64,000 bases of DNA. It comes from Macquaria australasica. Its lineage: Eukaryota; Chordata; Actinopteri; Centrarchiformes; Percichthyidae. The DNA lies in NCBI GenBank assembly GCA_005408345.1, contig SEMN01000275.1, positions 310,001 through 374,000 on the forward strand. The letters run 5' to 3'. The notes beneath the pieces are model-generated. The model worked only from the letters and a program-made list of their open reading frames with translations. It was not told where the DNA came from and searched no databases. Below are positions 39,113 through 48,900 of this stretch, piece after piece (position 1 is the stretch's first letter; each line of letters opens with the position of its first letter). The position numbers and the translations under genes were made by a program.

Positions 39113-39182
39113 CCACAAACTGTCAAAGTGTGATCATGGAGCTCATTACACATTTGGATGCTTTTCCTATCGATCCACTGGG

Positions 39183-39300
39183 ACAGGGAGAGAGTGAGAG
39201 AGAGTGAGAGAGAGTGAGAGGGTATGCAGAGAGAGGAGAGGAAGAGGAGGAGGAGGAAGAGGAGGAGGGAGGAGGAAGAGGAGGAGGGAGGATTGAGATG
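39183..39300. repeat. Purine-rich GAG/GGA tract
   Basis: About 115 bp of almost pure A and G on the + strand, first GAGAGT units and then GAGGAGGAA units. The long Glu-rich and Pro-rich frames across it are composition artefacts. Confidence 0.9.
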
Positions 39301-40027
39301 CAGGAGAGGAGTGCAGGGCTTTCCTTATCCTGGATGACTCATTCAGTGTTTCTGGGACTCCCACCCCCACATTTTCTCTCGCTGAGCAGATGTTTTAACC
39401 ACAGGTTAAAGCTGAATGAATGGAAGGATGCACATACAGATGAATGAGTGGAAAGATGGCCTGATGATATAGAGACCTGTTCCACTGATTTTGTGGGATG
39501 TTGCCCCAACTTGGTTGTGATGCGACCTTGGTCAAATATTGATTGACAAATAAAATACTGTCAAAAATTGACACTGACGTTAACTTAATATCTTTATGCC
39601 AAAATAAAATAAAAAGGCTTTTAAACAGTTTTGGTAAATGGTTACATGTTTTTAGACCTTCGTGTAGAGAAATAATATTTACAAAAATATAAGTGAACTG
39701 GAATAAATAATAAATACAGTTTTTACAGATTCCAGATGGAATTGGTGGCTTGGACACAACTGGGATCCTCACAGAACAGAACAACAAGAAATACATGATA
39801 AACTCCATCTTGAGTAAGATCAAATACTTTATAAATCCATCTAGTGCAACACATTGTAATATTAGGGATGTCATGGTGGGATACCACAAACTGCTCAGAT
39901 CCAATAGAAATACGATTAAAACAACATGAACTACAGTGTCAGCATATATGATCTCTAACTCCCCATACAAAAAATATTGTCATTTTTTTTGTCAAAATAC
40001 AATCATTATATCAGTCCAGTACCCTAC

Positions 40028-40257
40028 CTGCTCTGCCAGCCCTGGAGCAGGTTGGTGTATTTCTTCAGGACCCCCTCCAGGTGCCGCTTGCTGCGGGCTG
40101 TTTTTTGGTGAGAGGGGCCCGACCCTGCGCCGCTGTCCCTGGTCCTGGACCCCACTCGGAGCTTCGCGGCAGCCAGGCTGTGCTGCTGGCCGTCCCGCTG
40201 CTTCTGCCTCCCGCAGGAGCTCCAAACGGGGCTCGCCTGACGCGCTGAACGGTTCAT
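40028..40257 (-). CDS. osbpl10: osbpl10 exon 1 (N-terminus and start of PH domain)
   Basis: First coding exon on the minus strand, 76 codons plus 2 bases. The start is the ATG at 40257-40255 (MNRSARQASP). The frame stays open upstream to about 40323 but has no other ATG. Residues 1-57 are low-complexity, basic and Ser/Gly-rich, as in the human protein. From residue 60, LEGVLKKYTNLLQGWQS is the first PH-domain strand pair and nearly matches what I know of human ORP10. The donor is AGCAG|GTAGGG, and the split Arg codon is completed by exon 2. ORP10 carries lipids (PS/PI4P exchange in the family) at ER contacts. The exon is much more GC-rich than its surroundings, as first exons near promoters often are. 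Confidence 0.9.
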
Positions 40258-41268
40258 GCTGCTGTTTGTGGCTGCTCCCGATTCGTTTCCACTGAAGTCC
40301 GAATGCTGTTCAGCGTTAAACAAGAGGCGTAAAGAGCCAGAAGAGAAAGATTTGAACTCAAAGATTTAATGCAGGTTTTGGGCAAAGTGATGCAGAAATG
40401 ACAAAGTGAGATACAAGAAACAAGTGGAGCTTCACTCCATTCCAGTCTGCTCCAACACTGTTGACAGACTGGAGGTGTATTTCCACTAATTTACTGCGGT
40501 GCTCTCTCTCTCTCTCTCTGACGTTATTGCGTTTTTTATTTTGGAAATCCCGGGTTGGTCACTCCCCCCCATCACGGGATACTCCCCCTTCAACCGGCCA
40601 CAGGGAATCAATAATGCAGTAAAACCTAAAAAAAGATCACAGGCTGAGAGCATCCAAACTGTGGGCTGTAATTTCAATAATATTATAGAGACACCATAGC
40701 GACAGATAGCTCAGAAATATCAGAAAGTTGTATGCATGGATAGTCCTATTTTATTTTCAAGATGTGGACCCTATTTTCCCCCACTCCCCAAACATGCAGG
40801 TTTGGAAATGTGGACATTGGTGATGACTTCTGTTATCAACCTTAAAGTTACAGATGACTACATGTCAGGTGTTTCCTCTGGTGCCCACATGTTGTGGGGT
40901 TTATTTTTTCAATAGGAAGATGTAAGAATTACGTTATAAAGCCTTGAGTGGTAGAATATAATGGATTGAATGTTTAACTGATGGGCTAAATGACAAAATA
41001 ATATGGTTGATCAACAGGTCGGTCATAATTGAGGTATTTTTTTTATTTGTGATTTACTTTTTCTTTTTGCACATGTATATTTTTGTAATAATTTTGGTTT
41101 TTTTTTAATTGAAGCAAGAAAAAAAAATATATATATAGTGTATATGTATCTATAAAAGCATTAGATCTTATATAATACCATTGTTTATTACAAATGATAT
41201 TATCCATACTCGTGAAGTCACCCTGTTACGTAATCTGGAGGCTACAAATTACGTCAACATACATGAAA

Positions 41269-41314
41269 ACTACAACTCCCAGCAGGCTTGTGCGCGACAC
41301 GTTCTATGACGTCA
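41269..41314. promoter_or_regulatory. Candidate promoter: ZNF143-like site plus CRE
   Basis: ACTACAACTCCCAGCAGGC at 41269-41287 closely matches the ZNF143/STAF promoter motif (ACTACAAYTCCCAGMATGC). A perfect palindromic cAMP-response element, TGACGTCA, lies 20 bp downstream at 41307-41314. Both are typical of TATA-less vertebrate promoters close to the start site. The pair sits between the divergent osbpl10 and gpd1l first exons, 1.0 kb from the former and 4.6 kb from the latter (1.4 kb without the hAT insertion). Which gene it drives is not shown. Confidence 0.55.
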
Positions 41315-41606
41315 TCAGAAGAAGACGCGTATTCTGCAGCTTAGAACTTCTCTTTATACATCCATGGCTTAGAAGCGTCCCTGCTGCGTCCATATATATG
41401 TAGCATGTAGCATACAGCATATAGAGGGACTTGCCGACAAAACGGGTGGGAAAAATACCGTGTCCCTGCTCAACCTGCAGCGGCGTGTCTTCCTGGTATT
41501 CACATTGGGCTCGTTCTGCGCCTCGCTTGGACAGTGAACGAGAGCAGACGGGAGCTGCAGGGGCGGTGACAAACAGCAGCAGTCAAGTCAGACAGTTTCC
41601 AGCAAG

Positions 41607-44600
41607 CAGTGTTGCCAACTCCTCAGTAAGGAGAGTAGCTATTGGCTGTCCTAAAAGTCGCTAGAAGTCGCTAAATGACGCCATCGCCTAATTTGCATAA
41701 TTGGTAATTTGCATGTAATTGTAATGGACGTGGTAGGAGAGAGGAATAACGTCGTGGGAGAAACATAAGGTGAGTAAAAAACACCCTAAATATGTTTAGA
41801 ACTACAAATGAACTTTCTTCTGTTGATTCTTGGTTTGTTTTTTTAAATGTTGCCATTGAAATAGGCCATCACTTCTCAAAATAACTGCAATGCTTTGTCT
41901 GGACCCACATTACATAAATCAATTTTGTCCTGTATTGTTAAATGCTAGAATATCAAATGAAATCAAAAGACTGTTATGTGGGGTGGAATTGCTAGCTCTA
42001 CGTCCAACCCTCCTCCTTTATCTGGGCTTGGGACTGGCAAAGTGACCCAAAAGAGACACTTTGGCAGAGTTACTTAGGGTTTTTTAAAGTTTTCTTTTTT
42101 TTTTTAGTTTTTTTTTGGGGGGGGGGGGGTTTGTTTGTTTGTTTGTTTTTTGTTTAGTTTTCTTAAGTTTGGTTTAGTTTCTAACCTTATGCTCCACTTA
42201 GGAGCCTACAACAAGTCACAGTAAAACATGAACATTGTTTGCCATAACTATAACATTTTTAACAATTTTTTGTATAGACGGTTTTAACTTGACAACATTA
42301 ACAATCTAAATGGACCAAAAAGAGACAATAGAAAAAACTGTCAATGGCAATGTGAGAAAATGATGGTAACTAGTCTGGCCCTAATTCAGGTTCATTGTTT
42401 GTTTTTTTCAGACCCCCCTCCACACACACACACTGTGCTGGCTCACAGAAAGAGTAGGTCATCTTCGTTTTGGTCAAGGCTTTCTATGGCAGGTTCAGCA
42501 ACTGAGGGAGCTGACTTAAATGGGTAAGCAGCTGATGTGCCAAAAAGCTGCAAAACATTATCAGGCCGCTTGTGCTCATAGCAAGCTTCACCAGACAACT
42601 TCAGACCATATCGGACATACAGGATGGAGTTAAGGGTCTGCAAGGACATTCGATTTCTAAGTTTGCTTTTTACCACACTCATCTGGCTGAATAATCTCTC
42701 GACTTCAGCATTCGAGTGTGGCAAGGACAACACAGACACAGCAGCCATGGCAAGTTCCTGAAACGGGTTGATATCAGCTGCATCCCTGAACTTCCAAATC
42801 TCACTCCAGAAGCCCACTGTGTTTTTTGTTTCATTCCACTTACTAAGATGGATGGCACGCCAATGCTGGACAATCTTGTCTATCTCTGCAGGACAGTATC
42901 TAAGGAGCTTGGCTATTTTTTCTATTTCTCCCAGGCTCTTATTGTGCTTTAGAGTTTCCTCTACATTGAAAACTGACATGTACTGCAATGCTTCGATGTT
43001 GTCCGGCAGACTCACCCTCAACTCATTAGTGAGGGAGATGGTGAAGGCTACACACCGCTTTCGGACATTGTTCTGCTCCTCAGGCTCAAGGTGGAGCTCA
43101 GCTGCCTTTGACTCAAAAATGTAACCAAGGTATGGTTTGGGACTGATGTATCCATCAATTGGCTCTTTGAGTACATCAATATTTGCCAGTGGATTCAGCA
43201 CCCTGCTACTCAGACTTTATCAGGCTAACCAAGCTGTCAAGAAGTTTAAGAGGATCTACCTGCTCTCCCTCAAAACCCTTGATGGCCAACTGTACCTCAC
43301 CCAGCACTGCCTTCAAAAAAGTCAGATACAAGATATTTTGAGGATCACTGTACATGGAGTATAAAACCTCAGCCATGTAGCAGTGTTCACTGGACTTGGT
43401 GAATGCGAAATGCAGTTTAAGCGCCTCCCACTGGTCCAAAATGCGTGAAACCGCTGGTTCAATGGAGAGTCAACGTGTGGCACACACCTTGGTTATTTGT
43501 AAGGGTTTCTCCCCACAGTTGATGGTCTCATATATGGCTTTGTAGGCCTCCCTGCGCTTTGGAGACACTGAAAACCAGTTATAAGTCTCCCGTACCAAGT
43601 ACTCCACACTACGGGGGATGGTGTCATTGGAAGCATGACTTACAGCAAGCTGCAGAGAGTGACACACACAGCGAATAAGAACCAGATCTTTGAGGCCATA
43701 CTCCTCCTTCAGCACTTTATGGACCCCATTGTTAATCCCATCATAACAGAGGCATTGTCAGTCCCTATCCCCAGGAGTTTCTCTTTTTTAAGACAACACT
43801 TCTCCAGGAAAGCCACAACAGCTCAGGCTATAGATCTGGCATCTCCTCCCTCCAACTCAACAAGCCCCAGAAATGTTGAGACAATTGTGTGTTTGGTGTC
43901 ACTAAAGTACCTTATCACAACCCCCAGGTACTTAGAAACACTTACATCTGTGGACTCATCGAGGAGGAGGCTGAAACGCTGGTCACCCACATCTGCGACC
44001 AACTTTTTTAGAAAGTATGGTGCTAGAACACCATTAATCATTTCCGTGCACTTTGTCCTGTGCATTTTGAAGTGAGTAGCAGCAGTGGAGTCTGAGAAAG
44101 CAGCTTTACATGCTTCCCTAATGTGATCACATGCCAGCATGGAACAGTGTTCAGCAATAGCTAATGCCATGGTGGCTTCAGCCTTTTTTGCAGAGTCAGT
44201 TTTTTTACTCATTAATGGCAGCTTGCTTTGGGTGGAACTGTTATAAGGCTTTGCCTTTTGAGTATGTTTTTGAGTTGTCATGTGTTTTTTTTATATCACA
44301 AAGTTTGGCGTAGAAATCAGCCTTACAATACAGGCAGTATGCCCGTGTATCATCTCCAATAAACGGCTTCAACAGCCTTTGAATTCAGGGTTTGATTCCC
44401 ACTCCTTTCTGTATTTTTGAGCGTACAGTTTAGACTGAGACATGATGAGCTAGCTAGCTTATGTCACAGAGAGGCGCACACACAGTGGACGAGGTGAGTC
44501 AGTGACTGAGGCTGTGAGTCAAATGCAATGATTTATTTTAGTGTGACAGTGAAGAAACATTTACATTTACATCCTGCTCTGTAAGCCAGGGCGGGACCAG

Positions 44601-44845
44601 TGGCGGCTTTGCGCACGCGCGATTCATTTGCAGTGTGGACGCGGAGTGGTGTGGGTCTCCTCTCCACCTGACCGCCTGTGAGTGCTTTGGGACGGGGGAG
44701 GGGATCACGGCAGCACCCGCTGCTCGTTGAGGACAGTAACTGCAGAACGACAGGTGCTTTCACGCCAGAGTCTCCAATAACACCAGAAAAAGTTGCTAGA
44801 TTTGTCGCCAAGAGGATTTGGAAAGTCGCCAAGTTGGCAACACTG
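41607..44845 (-). mobile_element. hAT transposon, 3239 bp, with exact target duplication
   Basis: Both ends carry the 13-bp inverted repeat CAGTGTTGCCAAC (41607-41619; its complement at 44833-44845). The flanks are an exact 8-bp duplication ccagcaag (41599-41606 and 44846-44853), the hallmark of hAT insertion. The transposase lies on the minus strand (42443-44443) and is broken. Sub-terminal GTCGCTAGAAGTCGCTAAAT-like motifs recur at both ends (agtcgctaga at left, ttgctagatttgtcgcc at right), as expected for transposase binding sites. Confidence 0.93.
42443..44443 (-). pseudogene. BED-finger hAT transposase pseudogene
   Basis: It reads MSQSKLYAQKYRKEW from 44443. A zinc finger CLYCKADF...HMTTQKH (about 44270-44340) follows, then FSLLLDESTDVS (about 43940-43980, first catalytic Asp region), IGTDNASVMMG (about 43730-43765), RCVCHSLQLAVSHASND (about 43640-43680), and a C-terminal hATC block with SLPHSNAEVERLFSQMSVVK (about 42660-42725). 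Lesions: a frameshift near 44385 (TGTTGA), a one-base insertion in an A run near 44285, TGA at about 43820, a frameshift near 43735, Trp to stop near 43470 (CATR then TGA), and a frameshift near 43205. The order and the NAEVERLFS signature leave little doubt about the family; it is inactive. Confidence 0.9.
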
Positions 44846-44879
44846 CCAGCAAGCCCCCAGGAAGAGCGCCAGGCTTTGA

Positions 44880-45350
44880 AGCCAATTTGACATAGTGGCC
44901 AAACCGTGTAATTACAACTTCCGGGTCCGTCACGTGATGCACACTGGCCCCAAGAGACTTTTTCCCATAGACTTACATTGGGAAAGAGACGTCTGTAAAT
45001 CAGCGGATAATTTTTTTTGAGGTACAACAACTAGCCAGTATGAACACTTAAATAGCCCTTATTTAAATCATTATGTCCTAAAAGTTGTAAAATGCATAAA
45101 TGACCGAATCCAGTTATAGAGTCACTGCCATTCATTTGAGTGCGCCTGAGACTGAGCGGCTGGGAGGCGGGGCTAAAGGAAAAGCTATTGTGCTCTATGA
45201 GCCAATAATGCGGAAGCTATGTGGAAGATCTGGGTAATTTTATACCCGGGAAGTCGAACTTTTTTGGCTTCATGCGCCACTCAGCAGCTTTGATAGGAAT
45301 GAACGAGGCCCCGCCTCCTACGCTGTATCCAGTTCTCTTTATACATCCAT
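44880..45350. repeat. Dispersed MITE-like repeat
   Basis: Its landmarks are well-known fish non-coding repeat motifs: ttacaacttccgggtccgtc, agactttttcccatagactt, acattgggaaagagacgtct and, at the right end, tctctttatacatccatgg. The last motif also occurs at about 41348-41366, on the other side of the hAT. No coding. Confidence 0.55.
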
Positions 45351-45918
45351 GGTTACCAGCAGCCTTCAACGAATTTACAGGAAGTCACAGAAATATTTTC
45401 ATCCTGTTAGATCTACCTGTAGGCTACCTGTAGTTTGCAGACCACGTTCGGAGAGTTATGGCTGAAATAAACTTTATTATAATGCATATCAACCACACAA
45501 GACATAAACCTTCACTGCACAACATACAGCAACAATCTAGCGTTAAATATTACATTTACTCAGAAAATCAGGATTTTCTACAAAATGTGGTGTTTGTGGT
45601 CAAACAAGAGCCAATCAGCTTTTTGATCAGGCGACAGCCAGGCGTTTCCCATCATGCTCTGGGTCTTGCAGTCGGTGGAGAGCACCTGTAGCGCCTGGCT
45701 CCAAAAACTGCGGCCGCCTCGATCTCGTGAGGTTATCGTTGCCCACGTGTGCATGATGTCAAAGCAAGTCGGGATCAAGTCGGACACAAATCTAACTGGC
45801 ATGCATTTTGCAGCGATCGCCGGTGATCGATTCTGCGCAGGCCTGGCTCATCTCGAACGAGCCTAGTTTCTCCGGTGTTTCTGTGGTAGAGAGAGCAGCT
45901 GAACAGGAAGCGTCACCG

Positions 45919-45962
45919 ATGGCCTCTCCGCTCAAAGTGTGCATAGTTGGTTCCGGAAACTG
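45919..45962 (+). CDS. gpd1l: gpd1l exon 1
   Basis: Encodes MASPLKVCIVGSGN plus two bases of a Trp codon; donor GTAAGC. The ATG context is CGTCACCGATGG. It is the only in-frame ATG that gives the family's short N-terminus before the dinucleotide-binding loop. Confidence 0.96.
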
Positions 45963-48900
45963 GTAAGCTGTCAGGAAGGCAGGGATGATGATGATGATGA
46001 TGATGAAGACGTAGGACATGATGCGCTGCTGAATACACGGGCTGTTCATGGTGTGTAGATAATGCATGACTGTTCCATGTGATGATAAAGTATTATGTAA
46101 CTAGACCTACAGCTGTAGGTGAGAGGTCAGAAGACATAGTAATTCATTGCCTTGCTCAATGGCATGTCAGTGGAGGGTGGTCTTGAATTAGAGACGTTTC
46201 CAGGAGTCATTAACATCTGGGGCTTAACCCAAGCTGCACTTTTACTCTAGGAGAACATGGGGGTGCAACACTGGCCTATTGAAAGAACAATTTTTGCACA
46301 TTTTAAGACATACACTCACTCAGTTGGCAGTTTATTAGGTCCTCCTAGCTAAAACTAATAGTCTAATACAACAGTCCTGCAATAAATCCTCCCTGCATGA
46401 AGGTTCTAATGTTTGTTAAAACTGTTTTCCAGATGTGTTGATTCAGCTGATCATTGTGAAGGATGTAGTTTGTGCTGTTGAACTGTATGGCATTATACAG
46501 AGAGGTGTGTTATTTAGCCTCCCCTCACTGATATTAATGGGGTGGACAAAATAACACCTGTCACTATAACACAATACAATTCACAATACAATACTATCAC
46601 CACAAACTGCAGCCTCCAAAATGCCCTTAGTTTAATCAACACCTCTCTAAAACATTTTCAATATACTACCATCTCCATGACAACTGAAAAAAACTTTCAT
46701 TTGTCAGATGACTTGTGTTGTTTATACTAACCATGTATCTCCACCTTTGATGTTTTTTTAAAACATTTTTAGATAAACAGAAGAATTGCTTAGATTGCTC
46801 ATTATGGACTGAGTTAGTCTCAGAAAGAAAGCCCTCTCAGAACCAATGACATTTATCTTAAAGACACATCATCACCAAGCTATAAATCAATTTTCTCTGC
46901 TGCTTTTCTGTGAGGTAAGAGACAAGTCACATGTCTGTTACAGGGCTAACACACAAACGGACAATCTCATTTATATTCATATTCACACTTACAAGAAATT
47001 TATAGACTCCAGTTCACCTTATCTGTTGTCTTTGGACATGGGGGGAACATGAGAACTTCACGCAGAAAGGTCCCATGTGGATGGATTGGGATCATGCTGT
47101 CATATGAATAACACATCTGTGTAGGGAGTATGCTTTCAAATATTACCAATCCATTGCTTTCACCTGATATCACAGCACCCCTCTGTGGTGAAGTGTGCTT
47201 TCAGTGTAAGTGAGTTGGGGACTAAACGTGGTCCAAGTGAAAGCAAGCTGACCTCCTGACCCCTGCTTTGGTTGCAGGGGCTCAGCCATCGCCAGGATTA
47301 TTGGGAATAATGCCATGTCACTGCAGCGTTTTGCCAACACAGTGAAGATGTGGGTGTTTGAAGAGAACATCAATGGCAGAAAGCTCACTGACATCATCAA
47401 CACAGAGCATGAAAATGTCAAGTACCTGCCGGGATACAAACTGCCAGAGAATGTGGTAAGAGAAAGGAGGATTACAATCCTCTTTTAGCCAATATGAACT
47501 TACACTCCACTGTACTCTGCTGCAGGGCTTTGAAGCTGTGCAAGGTAAAACTGTATGTTGGTGGCTCCAAATGACAACAAGAGGCAGGTCCTAACTACAT
47601 TTAACGAAATGTTGTTGAAGCAATGGGTCGATGTGACTTCAGCCCAGTTTTAACCTAGATGTTTAAGACTTTTAACATTCAAAGCAGTGCTTACTGAGAT
47701 TCAAAGCCCACCTCATGCTTAGTTTAATTTTTCTATGTCTCTTTTGTGCTCTCCACAGGTGGCTGTCCCGAAGATTCGTGATGCTGCAGAGGGAGCTGAC
47801 CTGCTGGTGTTTGTGGTCCCTCACCAGTTCACCCGGATTCTCTGTGACAAGATGGTGGGTTGTGTCTCCACCAAAGCTCGGGGAATCACACTCATAAAGG
47901 TAATAATGCTACCTCCCAATTATTGAACCATAGTGTGTAAACCCCTCCCACTGACTCATACAGCCGCTCAGCTTGACACTATCTGCACTGCTGCTTGAGT
48001 ACCAACAGCTCCACACTGCCACACAGTTTTTGAATCTGTGTGAGATGAGACTGGATTTGTGATCTGCATGTGCAACCTGCATTGTCCCTGTGTGGTAGAA
48101 TGAGATAGTTAAAGATGCTCACACACTCTGTCTGTAAACTGCTCTCAGCGGAGGCTTGTCCCAAACTTGACTTCATCTCGCTTTTTTAGTTGGATTATGG
48201 ATGAGCTATAATCCAACCAATGTGGAGCTGGCCTCAGCAGCCTTCATCATCTCAACACTCTCTGTTGATGACTCTGAATTTATGTTCAGTCATCTCAAAG
48301 TCACGCTAAACTGGGCAATATAATCAGCCTTTCATCTTGTGACTCTGAATCTTCAATTGTATTTCGTCATTGAACTTATTATTATAGAGATTATTAGTAG
48401 GTGACTTTTGGCAGGCAAGGTTGCCTTTATACTCAGTTTTCTACGAACATTTTAGTGGTGAGTCACATGACTTTCAAGTTTGGAGACTGGACATGGACAG
48501 CAGCTCAGCTGTGTGTTCTCTGTGGTGTCAGTCACACCTAGTGATGAAGAGGAGTAGAGGACGGCCTTTCCATTTTCATACTGGGTTTTATGTGACCAAA
48601 TGTTGATTTTCAAAACAAATAGTATTAATTGTGCTTGGGGGTTCAATTCTTGACCTTGGGAGCAGCAGTTAGACAAAACATTCTTATCACAAGGTCCATT
48701 TAAATGGGTATTCCAGAGCTTTCAGCCACATCCTGGCCTTCATCAGCAGATGGAGTTTGGTCAGTTGTCATGGAAAGTGTTTAGTTGTCATCGCGTGGCT
48801 AATGTATACAACTTCTGTCACATGATAACAGGTGGTTGTATATGGGGGGGGGGGGGAGAGGTAACTCCTGGCTCGAGCAAAGATGGTCTGGTGTCAGATG

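Larger units (their letters stand above)
26317..40027 (-). other. osbpl10: osbpl10 intron 1 (about 13.7 kb)
   Basis: DNA between the two coding exons, bounded by GTAGGGTACTGG at 40027 and TTTCCTGCAG at 26317. It holds L2 tails, two LTRs, an RTE piece, an L1-like piece, a ZMYM1-like hAT relic and several microsatellites, listed separately. Stretches without any named feature (26.4-27.4, 28.9-32.2, 32.7-34.5, 36.0-37.1, 38.7-39.0 and 39.3-40.0 kb) show no recognisable gene. At about 30.1-30.6 kb there is a decayed fish repeat with gctaatgttagcatactaac motifs. Confidence 0.75.

Noticed and set aside
39395..39970. 191-codon minus-strand frame in osbpl10 intron 1
   Set aside because: Hydrophobic and low in complexity because of AT-rich DNA; no motif, no splice context and no alternative support.
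39992..40295. Frames overlapping osbpl10 exon 1 on both strands
   Set aside because: They are shadows of the GC-rich exon; only the minus-strand frame with LEGVLKKYTNLLQGWQS joins exon 2 in phase.
44533..45030. 165-codon minus-strand frame
   Set aside because: It spans the hAT terminus and the neighbouring MITE-like repeat; no domain, and part of it is inverted-repeat DNA.
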